A stretch of DNA of 64,000 nucleotides from Gnetum montanum (taxonomy: Eukaryota > Streptophyta > Gnetopsida > Gnetales > Gnetaceae). The notes under the pieces are model-generated. The model made no database searches. It had not been told where the DNA came from and was given only the letters and a program-made list of their open reading frames with translations. Shown here piece by piece: positions 1 to 12,360 of the stretch (position 1 is its first letter; every line of letters starts with the position of its first letter). The stretch lies in contig MNCI01023402.1 in NCBI GenBank assembly GCA_015680685.1, positions 534,173-598,172 on the forward strand. The letters run 5' to 3'. The position numbers were made by a program, and so were the translations under genes.

Positions 1-883
1 AAGAGGACATGGGGCCTTGTGAGTAATTACTTAAAGGTTGAGTTGATTGAAAGGCAGAAACAACTTGAGGCATAACATTAGACGTTTGAAAAGTTGGTAG
101 GAGTGGGTTTGATTGCATAGGGTTATCAACACTCATCATCCCAAATTGGGTTTGGATACTGTTCATAAGAGTTACTTGCTCTAATTCCATAGCTTTTGAC
201 ATTGCACCTTGTATTTCCATTATGTTGGGATTAGATTTAATAGCATAAGCGAAGAATGGATCAATGGTAGAGAGATAGAAGTTGAGGATACCATCTTGTT
301 GTCGTCACATCTCATTTGGCACATAGACAAGTTGATGAAGGAATCTAAGGTTATAATCCCTAACATTTTCCCCATGTAGCTTTCTTAGGCTGGTAAAGTT
401 GCTTGATGCAATAGCAGGGCTTGTAAATTTGTCAAATTGATTCAAAAACTTGTTTTTGAATTCTTGCCATGTGTTAATAGAGGCATCAGGAAGCATTAAG
501 AACCATTGGGTTGCTTTGGTTCTAAATGTTGTTACGAACACTCTACATGCTACATCATTATATACAATGTTGTGGATCCCTAATAAGGTTTTAAAACATT
601 ATATGTGTTGGCGGGTATCATTCGTATGGGTCGTAGGATCGAAGAACAGATTTATGTTTTAAAGGGATTTTGGTATGTCATGGTAATTATGAAAATTAAA
701 AGGGTTTCTTACTAAGGGAGCCAAGGGTTGGTGGGTTGCCATCTTAGTCCGAGGTTTATTAGGAATTGAAGTTGGAAAAAGTGAAGCTCGTTGTTTTCTC
801 AAAGTAGATTGACGAGTAGCTAGTTGACTAGGGGTAGGAGTATGAGTTCTTTGTTGAGGTATTCTGTAAGAAAAGTCACTCAT
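1..883 (-). pseudogene. Gag polyprotein of element E', N-terminal part
   Basis: Gag would form the virus-like particle that packages the element RNA in the cytoplasm. Translation from the ATG at 883 gives a Pro/Thr/Arg-rich N-terminus (MSDFSYRIPQQRTHTP) and then a retrotransposon-gag core containing TKATQWFLMLPDASINTW and a long stretch to YVPNEM at about 305. The same protein is encoded at 5636-6630 on the other strand. The frame is broken near 660 and near 600 (stop), so it is a decayed copy truncated by the window edge. This N-terminus reads further than the one in the plus-strand copy, which is frameshifted early. Confidence 0.8.
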
Positions 884-1273
884 AAAATGAAAAATAACAA
901 GAAATGTAAAATGCTAATAAACTGTGAAAATTAAAGAAAATGAAAAAAACATTTGAATACTATATTTTTTTTTATTTTTAAAATTTTTAAAAGTAAAATT
1001 GAAATTGCAAAATTTCATAAAAGTAAATTAAAAGTAAAATAATTTAAATCACCTCAATTAAATTTCAGAAAAACAAATTAAAAAAAGGATTGCTATAATA
1101 TAAATTTGGAGATTTGAAAATGAAACTAAAATAGAGTAATAAAACTAAAAATAGGGAGGCAAAAATAAAACAAACAGAAAAAAAATGATAATAATTTTTT
1201 TAAAAAAATAAACATAAAAGGAAAATAAAGAAAAGGTTGAGAAACTACCCTCCTTCTAGCGCCAAAAAGGTGT
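884..1273 (-). other. AT-rich untranslated leader of element E'
   Basis: This lies between the LTR and gag. It is very AT-rich (runs of A on the plus strand). Beside the LTR, at about 1250-1273 (minus), is the putative primer-binding stretch TTGGCGCTAGAAGGAGGG. I cannot match it confidently to a particular plant tRNA. Confidence 0.6.
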
Positions 1274-2805
1274 TGATGCGTAAATTTTGGACATGCGAAC
1301 ACTTGTGAAAACTCATTTTAGGAGACTATAGCCTAGGGTGCCTCTCGTATGGGTACAAAAACCCAAGAATAGTCTCAGTTGGAAAGGGTTATGGGACAAA
1401 ACAATAAGAATAATAATATTTCTAAGCAAACTATTAAAAACCTAAATTTAATTTAATATTAAAAACTTAAATTTAATTTAATATTGAAAACTTAAAATAA
1501 CTTGTGCAATTTCTAGGACGATAAATAATTCAAAAATTTAAATTTTATTTGTCCCACTGTAAAAGGTGCTTTCAGTATGCAGTTGCTGCCGCTATTGCTG
1601 CCCTTGTGGCAGAGACAGATTCACCTACTGCAACAACTACTTGTAAGGGAGATAAGAGGACTGCCCGTTGTAGTTCAGAGGAGTTCGTTGCTGCCAAATG
1701 ATCGCCACCTACGATGCTCATAAGGTCGCTGTAGATACCCCTGTTGACGTGCACCAGACCGCCATGCGTAACTGGCCGTCGCCGCACGTGGTTACTTGCT
1801 ACCTATGGTCCATCGTGTGCCACTTGCACTGCTGCGTGAGAGAGGCCACTGCTTGTAATGATGCCTTGTTCACGTCACGTGCCCTGCTGGCTGGAGTATG
1901 GGGGAGTCAAGCAATGACCGCTGCCGTGCACTCTGTCGCATGTGTTGCGCTCCCGCGCCTGCTGTCTACCATCACCACGTGAGGAGGACCACATAGGAAC
2001 AGAGAGAGAAGCTCACATCTGCCCCTGATCATTGTCAGAGAAACAGGTCCTTCCCCTAGGGCTGGCTCTTGGCTCCTCCCTCTAAATAGCGGCCTAGCGA
2101 GAGAAAAACCCTAACCCTAAACTACTAGCTACCTTTTTCGTATATTATTTTTGCCTTTTTCTAGATTTCTACATGTGCATTAAAATCTTAGCTATCTTCT
2201 CTTGATTTGAATCTTACCAAAAATTTCATTTCATTGTTAAGTGGCTAGCAAGCAATCAAGATTCATGGCATCGGAATGACACAGACCACAGAAAACAAGG
2301 GAGTATGCATGAATAAACAAACACACGAAAATCATCAAAGAGCTACTTTGGTAACCGAAGGATGAAGGGCCAAGTTTGGGACGAGGTGTGAGAAGTAAAC
2401 ATTGCATTTGTATGGATTGGCCTTTGGGAGCGTCAAAAGTTCCGCCATGACTCACACATGCACACCTGTTTATTGGTCATTGCTGGTTTTTGCTCTTTTC
2501 CTCATATCGCTGCTAACAAGAAAAAAAAAACAAAATAGGATAATCGTCATGGGTCATGAGTCATGGGTGGATGCTTGTTCGATGATTTTTAAAAATCTGT
2601 TTTTTATGGGCCAATGAAGCCCACCAGCACATGGACAATGGCCATGTGTAAGCTCATAGCGCTCTATTTTTAATTTTTTAATTTTTAATTTTAATTTTAA
2701 TTTTTAAGGACTTGATATGTCAATACTGTACGACGTCTATTTTTTTTTTATTAAACTTGTTCAAACAAGGCTCTATGCCTAACATGGGTGAGGTTGGCCT
2801 CAATA
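1274..2805 (-). repeat. 5' LTR of element E'
   Basis: About 1.53 kb. It ends in TACGCATCA (complement at 1274) and starts at 2805 with TATTGAGGCCAACCTCACCC, where the expected TG is mutated to TA. Three blocks match the two LTRs of the plus-strand copy: the first ~40 bp, a telo-box block near 2050-2125, and the last ~230 bp containing GAGTTTTCACA and CCCATACGAGAG. Between them, 1570-2040 is GC-rich, with a few short open frames that look like chance. The U3 stretch 2130-2760 has no visible similarity to the U3 of either other LTR. Confidence 0.75.
2106..2122 (-). promoter_or_regulatory. Telo-box (AAACCCTAACCCTAAAC) in LTR of E'
   Basis: This is an interstitial telomere-like motif, two units of the plant TTTAGGG repeat when read with the element. 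Telo-boxes are known near transcription starts of many plant housekeeping genes. Here it sits at the same relative place as in the other two LTRs of this family, followed by GCTATTTA, so it is probably part of the LTR promoter. Confidence 0.55.
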
Positions 2806-3433
2806 GATTATTGATACCATTTGGAACAAATGATGTAATGTCAATAACTCATATATGTTTAATGTGCTGAAATGTGGAACACTGCACAAAAATATGATAG
2901 GACATTGTATTAAAATAGAGTATTCATCTTCAATGTTATTTGTATACTCCAGAGTTCAATAAATTTTGAGCTATCTAAAGGTTTCAACTCTGAGATAATG
3001 AAGAATAGCAGCAAATAAATAATTATCTGATTTTCACAGAGAAATGATGAAAATTGCGTGCATTGAAATGATAAAGAATAAGGTAAATAAAGAATTTAAT
3101 TCTTTGATACTATTCAAATAAAAATGTTTTTTTCCTCAAAAAGCTTATAGAGGATTTTAAACACGACTTGCTGCAAAAATTTTCCAGGCGTATTTTCAGC
3201 TTATGCGACTGACTTTAAAAAAATGGAAATGCCAATGCATAGCCGGAAAATTTGCACTACGTACATCTATAGCTGTTTGCATAGGTCAATTGCAAGTTAA
3301 TGTTATTAATCAATAATTCAGTTTCATGATTTAGTGAAAATTTCAGTTTTTGACAACCCTGCTGTACCGCACATATTGTTTTTTTGTTGTAGTTTCATAC
3401 ATGAAATGTATTATCTGTTTCTATCAAGGGTAG
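2806..3433. other. 628-bp spacer between head-to-head LTRs
   Basis: AT-rich sequence between the inverted starts of two LTRs of the same family. I see no coding frame, repeat or RNA gene in it. Confidence 0.5.
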
Positions 3434-3569
3434 TGTTGAGGCCAACCTCACCCATGCTAAGTATAGCGCCTTGACCAACAAGTATTTGGCACAGCTGAAA
3501 TTTAGTAACCCAGGAATGTTTATTATAGGTCAAACAGGAGTTTGAAAATTGAAGTACATGAGAACTTAC

Positions 3570-4080
<511 letters not shown>

Positions 4081-4092
4081 AATTAAAATCCA

Positions 4093-4350
4093 GGATATTT
4101 GGTTATTGAGGATTTTTCAAGTCCAAAGGAATGTGACGAAATGATGAAGCTAATGATGGAGCTATTGCAGAAATTTGACCCTGCGGATTCATCTATTTTC
4201 TCATCCAAAAACCAAAAGGAACTTACTAACAAGAATTTCTATGATAGCGCTGACAAGATATCTTTCTTCTATGAAGGCATTTTCTCAATTTCGTGGAAAC
4301 TAGGTTTCAATTATTCTGTCATGTCTGTTTCTGATTTTTCAGTTACAATC
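4093..4350 (+). pseudogene. Phytanoyl-CoA dioxygenase (PhyH-like) exon fragment
   Basis: Translation gives GYLVIEDFSSPKECDEMMKL, a helix ending LLQKFDPADSSIFSSKNQ, then FYDSADKISFFYE. This is the conserved N-terminal part of plant phytanoyl-CoA dioxygenase (Fe(II)/2-oxoglutarate enzymes that hydroxylate phytanoyl-CoA in peroxisomes). The exon is preceded by AAAATCCAG, a plausible splice acceptor, which suggests genomic capture rather than a cDNA. The iron ligands (HxD...H) lie further on in the family and are absent here. It is open to a stop near 4360 but is only about a quarter of a gene. Confidence 0.75.
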
Positions 4351-4609
4351 CTTTTTCAATAATATCATCTCACGTTGTCACCAGTGTCTGTAGCAATCAC
4401 TATCCCTCCTTGGTAGTGGCCTAGCTAGTTTATTAAAGCAAGGAACGATCTTTTTAATGCTAAAATCTTGTGAACATTCTTTGCTCGAGTTTACTGCCAA
4501 AAAAAAAGTATTTCAACTTAAACCATAAAACTTAAGGCTTACTTTTTTAGCTCATTTTCTTATTTCAATTTTCTCGCTTTGTGGTTGACGTGGCAAAGGC
4601 AGCTGGCGG

Positions 4610-4626
4610 TTTAGGGTTAGGGTTTC
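4610..4626 (+). promoter_or_regulatory. Telo-box in 5' LTR of element E
   Basis: TTTAGGGTTAGGGTTTC, followed after 15-20 bp by AGCTATTTACAATGG. It has the same position and neighbours as in the two other LTRs of the family, although the flanking U3 sequences differ. This suggests selection or shared descent of a core promoter block. Confidence 0.55.
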
Positions 4627-5233
4627 TCCCGTAGGTAGCTATTTACAATGGAGCGAGCTAAAGCCAAAAGGGAGGAGGGGAAGAAACTGAAATCGGCCTC
4701 AGGCTCTTTCTCTTTTGATTAGCGATCAAGGCCTCCACAGAATCTAGCAAACGTTCTGTCAATCTTCTCTCTCGACGCCGGGGTGACAATAGATGCTCAC
4801 AATGTGTCAACAGTGCACCAGAACTGGAACACAGACAATGTGTGAGACGCACAGTAGGCACAAGGTTTGTGCAACCACCAGCACTCTAGGGAGGATCTCC
4901 ATCAGGAACCAGAAACACAGAGCACGAGATAAACTTTAATTTAATTTGAATTTTGTTTCATATTGATTATTGTACTCAAAAATTGCACAAATATTTAATT
5001 TTGATTTTTAATTATTTTACTATGTTTTTCAAGATATAATAGAACTTTTCTAAAATTAAATTTAAGTTTTTAATATTTTGCTTAAAAATATTATTATTAT
5101 TGTTTTGTCCCATAGCCCTTTACAGCTGAGACTATTCCCGGGTTTCCGTACCCATACGAGAGACGCCCTAGGCTATAGTATCCTAAAACGAGTTTTCACA
5201 GGTGTTGGCGGCATGTCCAAAATTTACACATCA

Positions 5234-5635
5234 ATACCTTTTTGGTGTTAGAAGGAGGGCAGTTTCTCAACCTTTTCTTTATTTTCCTTTTATGTTTTTT
5301 TTAGAAAAAAAATTATTATCATTTTTTTTTACTATTTATTTTATTTTTGCCTCCCTATTTTCAGTTTTATTACTCTATTTTAGTTTCATTTTCAAATCTC
5401 CAAATTTATATTTTAGCAATCCTTTTTTTAATTTATTTTTCTGAAATTTTATTGAGGTGATTTAAATCATTTTACTTTCAATTTACTTTTCTTAAATTTT
5501 GTAATTTTAATTTTACTTCTAAAAATTAAAAAAGTAAAAAAATTATTAAAAAATATAGCATTCAAATGTTTTTTTCAATTTTCTTTAATTTTCACAGTTT
5601 ATTAGCATTTTACATTTCCTGTTATTTTTCATTTT
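5234..5635 (+). other. AT-rich leader of element E with putative primer site
   Basis: It begins right after the LTR with TTTTTGGTGTTAGAAGGAGGG (5239 on), the counterpart of the sequence next to the inverted LTR. The rest is T-rich and untranslated up to the gag ATG at 5636. Confidence 0.6.
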
Positions 5636-7080
5636 ATGAGTGACTCTTCTTACAGAAATCTCAACAAAGAACTCATTCTCCTACCCCTAGTCAACTAGCT
5701 ACTCGTCAATTTACTTTGAGAAAACAATGAGCTTCACTTTTTTTAAGTTCAATTCCTAAGAAACCTCAGACTAAGATGGCAGCCCATCAACCCCCGGCTC
5801 CCTTAGTAAGAAACCCTTTTAACTTTCATAATTACCATGACATACCAAAATCCCTTCAAAACATAAACCTGTTCTTCGATCCTACAACCCCTACGAATGA
5901 TGCCTGCCAACACATACAATGTTTTGAAACCTTATTAGGGATCCACAACATTGTACATAATGATGTAGCATGTAGAGTGTTTGTAACAATATTTAGGACC
6001 AAAGCAACCCAATGGTTCTTAATGCTTCCTGATGCCTCTATTAGCACATGGCAAGAATTCAAAAACAAGTTTTTGAATTAATTTGACAAATTTACAAGTC
6101 CTGTTATCGCATCAAGCAACTTTACCAGCCTAAGAAAGCTACATGGAAAAAATGTTAGGGATTATAACCTTAGATTCCTTCATCAATTTGCCTATGTGCC
6201 AAATGAGATGCGACCACAACCAGATGGTATCCTTAACTTCTATCTCTCTACCATCGATCCATTCTTCGCTTATACCATTAAATCTGATCCCAACATAATA
6301 GAAATACAAAGTGCAATGTTAAAAGCTATGGAATTAGAGCAAATAACCCTTATGAACAGCATCTAAACCCAATTTGGGATGATGAGTGTTAGTAACCCTA
6401 TGCAATCAAATCCACTCCTCCTACCAACTTTTCAAACATCTAATGTTATGCCTCAAGTTGTTTCTCCCTTTCAACCAACTCAACATTTAAGTAATTACTC
6501 TCAAGGCCCCATGTCCTCTTCATTCTTACCATCCAACACTAGTTTGAATGATGACCAATCAAAAGCCTTAATCCAATCCATTATAAACCCAAACGGGATA
6601 TCAAATTCTATTGAACCACCAACCTAAACTCAAAATTAGATGACCCAAATACTCACTTCACTACAAAGACTATCTAATGAAGTGGTTGAGCTAAAGGAAA
6701 ACAATAACAAAAGCCCTATACAACCAGAAAAACCAAGTGCATCAATCAACAATGATTACTGTCATCTTCATAATACGAGGCAACATTCTAAAAGACTTGT
6801 CCTTAATTCATGGCATTGTATGGTGACAATACCCAAGGGCAAAAAAATGGGAAAACCCCTATCATGGTCCTTAATGTACCTCATGAGACTGAAAATGAAG
6901 AGCTTTCCTCATTAGAAAAAGTTATGGTAGGTAACCCTAACCTACACAACACTTGCTATTGCAAAATTAGTGACATTATGAATGCTACACAACAACAAAC
7001 TAGGAACAATTCCTATACACCTCCAAATAGAAGAGTTCCTAGTCAAAATAATGCAAACAACCAATCTGGGTCATCCCAAT
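5636..7080 (+). pseudogene. Gag polyprotein of element E (decayed)
   Basis: The likely start is the ATG at 5636, matching the start of the inverted copy at 883, but the frame shifts within about 30 codons. The core resumes at 5776 (MAAHQPPAPLVRNPFNFHNY) and runs through RTKATQWFLMLPDASIST. A stop near 6079 interrupts it, and it continues to about 6626 with a Gln/Asn/Pro-rich tail (QPTQHLSNYSQGP). A further open piece, 6640-7080, is polar and Asn-rich. No CCHC zinc knuckle is visible. It would build the particle of an LTR retrotransposon. Confidence 0.75.
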
Positions 7081-7144
7081 AATTGCCCCACAACGACCAA
7101 ACCCCCCTTCTATAGTTAGAAGGCTTCCATCTTAATAAGAAGCC

Positions 7145-7777
7145 AAAGATGAACATAAGAATTATGATTTGGTTGAAGACTTAAAAAGAGTTAAAGCCAA
7201 CATTTCGATGTATGACTTCCTACACTTTAACAAAATGAAAGAAGTGATTTGGGATATGGTTCATATACCCGTAGCCCAAAGAGAAAATTCCCCAATTCCC
7301 AAAAGGCAAGTTCACTTTGCAGAAAGTCCTAACACATTATCAATAAAAAACGTGAATAATTTCATGTCTACCAAAAAGGACCATCCTCCTTTCCTAACCA
7401 CTTTGATTATTTTAGGAAAGAATGTCCATAACTATTTAATTGATTCTGGTGCAACTGTTAGTGTTATGCCTTTTGATGTTTGTAACGCTTTAGGAGCACA
7501 AATGATACCACAAACTAAAAGTGTGATTCAACTCGATGGATCTAACGTACCTGTGGTAGGGTTATTAAAAGGAGCAAAGGTACAACTTAAGCAATACCCT
7601 ACATTTACATGTTATACGGATATCCTAGTAGTTGACATGAAACCCACATATGGTGTGCTCTTATTTAGGACTTTTGGAGCTAAGTTTAGGGGCTTCTTTA
7701 GGTCAGATTTCTCGAAATTATTGATCCCTATCAAAGGAAAATCTGAATACATGACTATACTCCAAGAACCCTTCTAA
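7145..7777 (+). pseudogene. Retropepsin-like aspartic protease of element E
   Basis: An open frame of about 200 residues contains the catalytic motif LIDSGATVSVMP at about residue 90, then LDGSNVPVVG and, near the C-terminus, YGVLLFRTF, the counterpart of the [Y/D]xxLGRD motif of plant retropepsins. It would cut the Gag-Pol polyprotein and act as a dimer. The protein is unusually well preserved compared with the flanking gag. It lies downstream of gag, as in Ty3/gypsy elements. Confidence 0.8.
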
Positions 7778-7795
7778 AAATAAGTAGTAACAACC

Positions 7796-8125
7796 TTGGA
7801 TCAAAAAAATCAATTTTTGGAAGATCGAAACACTAATCTTTATGTTGGGGTTATTGAGGTTGAGTGTAGTGAACATGTTGAAAATGACTATGTGAGTGGA
7901 ACTACAAAAAATCCTATCTCTTATGCAGATCCCATCCAATCCTATCAAAGTTCTAGAGAAGGTGAAGAAAACTATGGAGACACCTTGCCTTATCAACAAC
8001 ACGATGGATTTTGTCTGAGTGATCCACCACCTTTAGGGGAAGACAAAGATATAAATAAGACCTTACCTCTTAAAACATTTGAAGGTGTGCTAAATTTTTT
8101 ACAACACATCCATGGAACATTCTCC
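7796..8125 (+). pseudogene. Short acidic frame between protease and integrase remnant
   Basis: An open frame of 110 residues, acidic and Ser/Asn-rich (VGVIEVECSEHVENDY), with no domain I recognise. In a complete element, RT would begin downstream of it. It ends where the integrase C-terminus starts (overlap at 8112), marking the internal deletion joint. It probably represents the protease-RT linker. Confidence 0.5.
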
Positions 8126-8531
8126 TAGAAAAGCTATATCCTATGACCCACCAAAACCTAGACCTATCATTGAAACTTATATTAAAGAAAAACTTTATAG
8201 AAAGCGATCAAGCAAGATAAGTGTAGGTCTTGATTTTCATAATCTTAAGCATCAACAAATTGTCAAGAGATGGTTCGATAAAAAACATCCAGCTAAAAAT
8301 TTTCAAGTAGGTGATCTAGTCCTTAAGAGGGATAGAGCGTCTGGTCAAACTAGCCCTCAAACTAAGTTTTCCCCTATGTGGTCAGGTCCATTCCAAATTG
8401 TAGACATCACTGCCCCAAATGTGTTTAAGATTGCTGATTTGCAAGGATATAGGTTGAATAGGAATTTTAATGCATTTCATTTGAAACATTTCTACTCAGG
8501 TACCCCACGTGGGCATCTGGTAGATTCTTAG
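8112..8531 (+). pseudogene. Integrase C-terminal domain of element E
   Basis: An open frame of 139 residues with the features of a Ty3/gypsy integrase C-terminus: RWFDKKHPAKNFQVGDLVL (the FxVGDLVL strand), a GPF motif in MWSGPFQIVDI, and an end at NAFHLKHFY. This part binds DNA non-specifically during integration. The HHCC finger and DDE core that should precede it are missing, so RT, RNase H and most of the integrase were lost in one deletion ending about 8110. Confidence 0.8.
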
Positions 8532-9766
8532 TTGCATGTTTTCTTCCCCTTTTTCTTTGCATTTCATATGTATATTGTTGCGTTTCCATATTTTGCTTGC
8601 ATTTTCATCATTTCTTTCTTAGCATATTGTTTTGATTATTGTGTTCTTCATATGATTTTAATAATCATTTGTCATTTGAGTTACTTGATATTGGGTCATC
8701 TTAACACCATTGGAAAATAATGTAGGTATAATATAATTTACTATTACTATAATATAATGCTATAAAATCCACTTTATATTTTATAAATACTATAACTCTT
8801 TCCAATTGATTCCAAGGTTTCAGTTTATTTGTTATGTTAGATTATGGAGCATTTGATTTATACAAACTTATCATGTTATCATCATGATCATGTGAGTGTA
8901 GGATATGTGATGTTGGAGAGTGGTTAGTCATAACTACTAGGTGACCTTGGAAAATTTTATCCTTTCCTCTCATAAGCCCAAGCCCTTAGGGATGATGATC
9001 CATGGCTATCCTGTGAACAACGGGATGAAGTGTGTTCATTTCTACTTGAGAATCCTTAGCCACCCAGGAGACCTGCTATGATGCCACCAATCAAAGGCAC
9101 ATACACGAGGGTTGAACTACACCATGGGAAAAGTTTTCAAAAGGACCATGCTCTTTGGCAGTGTAGCTAATCGACCATACTTGTGTTGGAATTCCTACCT
9201 CAAAAATGAAGTACACCATGAGCAAAGTTTCCTTAAAAAAAAAAACCAAAACAAAAAAATGAGAACCATGTTCATTGACAATGTAATAAGTTCTTGAGTA
9301 TGATGGGGTCCGGCGGTAATCCTCACCCTAACCTCCGTTTCCCCTTTTAAATTTAAGTTTTTCAAAAAAAAAAAAAAATCTGAAAGTTGTGGCTTACTAT
9401 GATCTAATATGAGCTTTACCTTGTCCTCCTCATTAAGTTCTATTGAAGTCTCGTGCTCCAAAAAGTCTGCATACTCTTACCGTTACCTTGTGACAATATT
9501 GAGAGAGCTTAACGATATATATATATATCTATAGATCTTGGTTAAAATAATAATAAAATATATATTTAGATTTTAATGGTGTTTTGGATGGCTCACGTAG
9601 GTGTTTCTTTTGATTATTTGATTATTTTAATCGTGTTTAGATCACTATAATTTACTTTCAAATTTTTATTTCTTTGTTTTGTGATGTTTTTGATTCACCA
9701 TCTATTGCATTTCTTTTTAAAATTTCATGATATTTGTTACTCCTTGCACTTACATGCAATTTGTAG
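8532..9766 (+). other. Non-coding 3' tail of element E
   Basis: Follows the integrase stop. It is AT-rich, with A-runs at 9233-9245 and 9365-9379 and an (AT)n stretch near 9516-9530. I see no protein-coding signal. Confidence 0.55.
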
Positions 9767-9779
9767 TTTGGGGGCTAAG
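9767..9779 (+). other. Polypurine tract of element E
   Basis: TTTGGGGGCTAAG directly precedes the TG of the 3' LTR. Purine-rich tracts here prime plus-strand DNA synthesis in LTR retrotransposons. Confidence 0.55.
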
Positions 9780-11394
9780 TGTTAAGGTCAACCTCACCCA
9801 TGCTAGGCATGGGGCCATTATCAATGCACATGTAGGAAATTATAGTTGCAAAGTAGTCAAAATGCACAAATCAAATTCATAGGAATTCAACAAATGCTAT
9901 ACTGGTTTTATGTAAAAAGCAAAATATACACAATAGGTCCTCAACCACAAATAAATAAAATAAAATAAAAATTATGAATTTCAATTGCTAAATGAGCAAG
10001 CACTACACCAGCACATGATAAATAGTGCACCACATGCTTTGCACAGACCTCTAAAAGATTACCTCAATGTAACCTATTGCCCCTTGGAGAGAGAAAGTGA
10101 TATAAAGAAATTTCATTTAGAAAAGAAAAGAAATAAAATCAAGAGAAAAGATAAGCCACTTGAAAAATGCTAACAAAATAGCATATCTTTAAATTATAAA
10201 ACATGCTACATAATTTGTGCAAGTCTAATGAATTGATTTTCATATGTTTTAAAAAAAGAATTACATATTTACAAACGTTTGTTAAAACATTTGTAATAGT
10301 GATGCAGCGTGTTGACAGCGAATGACGTTTAGGGTTAGGGTTAGGGTTTCTTCCGCAGGCCGCTATTTACGATGGTGCCAACCAAAGCCAAAGGGGGAGG
10401 GGAGGAAGCAAGAAACAACAATCTCGGGAATTGGGAACAAGGTCGGGGGTGGCCAATCTTTCTTTTTGAAACGCTTAGCGGCTGGCAACACATGTCCATC
10501 AACAGCCGTTGTTTTATTTTGTTCTTCTATTTTCTCTGGCCACATGCAACCCATATTTTAGCCTCTTGTTGCTGCGAGAACAACGCACCTGCAGACGGTG
10601 GCCTTCTCTCTGGACGTTGGGGTAACGGCAAACGCCTGTAGCAAGTGAGCAGAACGTGACGGACGCACTGACGACTGCAACCACACCTGCATCTCAGCGA
10701 CATACAACAATATCAAAAAAAAAGTTTGGCATTTTCAATTACAGACATTTAATATTTTTAGCATTTCCAAACATGTTACCGGTACATTGTGCCGTATATC
10801 ACTTTATGCACTAATTTTAATTTTTTTAAAAATGCTTAAACTTTCATTGTTTTATAATTCAAAGCAGTAGCATTTTTTTCTGCTTTCAGATCCTCAAATC
10901 CTTAGATACTAATATATTGCATTCTTCAACTGGTAAATCATTTTTAATTGGGTAACTGCATCTGCTATCAGCGATGTGCCATTTTCTGATGTACTTAAAA
11001 TTGTTTGTGTATCTAAATTCCAAATAGTCGTTGCTTTGGAGTGGCGTTGTGTGTGACGAAATCGTCTCTATTGTACCAAAGGAATGAGTTTTGGCTTGTT
11101 AGTCACAACAATCTTTTAAAATTTTTAGTCAACCTAGAGTCAGAGAAGCAATTTAAGACAGACTTTCACCATTATGATTTTTCTGTAAAATGCACAGGGA
11201 TCACATATTGTTTAAGCTCTGAGTATTGAATTTTTATAGCAGAATCTTAAAGTTTGATATTATTATTATTATTGTCACATAGCCCTTTCCAGCTGAGACT
11301 ATTCCTGAGTTTCCATACCCATAGAGGCGCCCTAGGCGATAGTCTCTTAAAACGAGTTTTCACAGGTGTTCGTGTGTCCAAAATTTACACATCA
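9780..11394 (+). repeat. 3' LTR of element E
   Basis: Starts TGTTAAGGTCAACCTCACCC and ends TTTACACATCA, about 1.6 kb. It shares the terminal ~40 bp, the telo-box block (10328 on) and the last ~130 bp with the other LTRs. The stretches 9830-10300 and 10700-11250 have no visible counterpart in the 5' LTR. Long open frames near 10320-10640 are GC-rich chance frames in the transcribed part of the LTR. Confidence 0.65.
10328..10350 (+). promoter_or_regulatory. Telo-box in 3' LTR of element E
   Basis: Three tandem TTAGGG-type units followed by CCGCTATTTACGATGG. It is equivalent to the boxes at 2106 and 4610, with one more unit here. Confidence 0.55.
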
Positions 11395-12360
11395 ACATAT
11401 TCTCAAAGTGAGGAGAAGAAGTAAGAACATATTCTCATAGCTAGGAATTACTAGAGCTCATAGAATTACACTTTTCTTCTTTAGGCTGGTGTCTGTCCCT
11501 CTTTGTCTTTATAAAACTATCAACTTACGCAACACATAGCTACTTAATAATCCACAAAGTTTTGAAATACCGTCTTCCTTAACTACTATCCCTTTTTTCA
11601 ATTAACAGTTAATGTCCCTTACAATTGAGGGAGAGTAGTTACGTTTTGAATCCTATTTGAATAGGACATTTTTCTATAGAATTATTAGATGCTTAGCAGT
11701 CCGGGCTCTACCCCAAGAGCTCTATTATCTAGAGATATGCGTATGCAGATATGCATAAGTTACTGCAAATAGGTGTGGACTTAGGAACGTGGATCAGGGG
11801 CTTAATCTAGAGTTAAGTTCTTATTATGTTTTTTTTTTCAATTAAGGTGCTGGAACTTTCCAATGTCATTTTTGATTTTCGAAATTTTTGGAATGTGAAC
11901 TCTTTCTCATAGTCTAAATTTACGGTTCATGTTATTTTATTCTGTATTTGATCTTATCTATTCCCTTTTTAGGCGTTTTCAATTTACTATATCTATTTAA
12001 ATAATCTGGTTCTCTTGAAGTTACGTTTTCAGATCCCTTATCACAAATTAATTTATTACGAAGCCAATAAGGCTTAGTGTAGCTGAGTTATTTTTGGCAT
12101 TCCAAATTGCTTTTATATTTAACTGCATTTGAGACATTCACAGTTTGATGAGTTTGCATTTAGTTCCTAAAGCAAGTTGTCAAGGCTCCCTAGCGATTAT
12201 TTCCTAAAACAAGTTGTCAAGGCGTGTTGATTTATGACTGAATTTTAATGCATCAACGCAGTTCCTGTAGCAATGCTTTGTAGCAAATGATGCAAGTGAA
12301 ACTTTTAAAAATTTCACTAGGATTTCTAAGATTGGTCATTTTGGCATTGTATTGTGGCAG
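11395..12360. other. Unassigned sequence upstream of nucleoporin fragment
   Basis: AT-rich and without long frames. A short imperfect repeat (CAAGTTGTCAAGG) recurs about 12172-12222. It may be intron of the following gene fragment. Nothing else is recognised. Confidence 0.4.

Larger units (their letters stand above)
1..2805 (-). mobile_element. Element E' (Ty3/gypsy-type LTR retrotransposon), 5' part only
   Basis: Read on the minus strand, this is an LTR (2805 to 1274), an AT-rich leader and the start of gag (from 883), running off the left edge of the window. It is closely related to the plus-strand element at 3434-11394: the leader, gag and last ~230 bp of the LTR match almost base for base in inverted orientation. 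The body beyond gag is not in the window, so intactness and target duplication cannot be judged. Confidence 0.85.

Noticed and set aside
1698-1982. 94-codon open frame in GC-rich sequence
   Set aside because: It lies inside an LTR, has an overlapping open frame on the other strand and no recognisable domain; GC-rich sequence gives long chance frames.
5239-5260. Assigning a tRNA to the primer site of element E
   Set aside because: TTGGYGYTAGAAGGAGGG did not match any plant tRNA 3' end that I could recall with confidence.
10322-10641. Three overlapping open frames in both strands
   Set aside because: All lie in the transcribed part of the 3' LTR of E and start in the telo-box; none has a counterpart in the other two LTRs.
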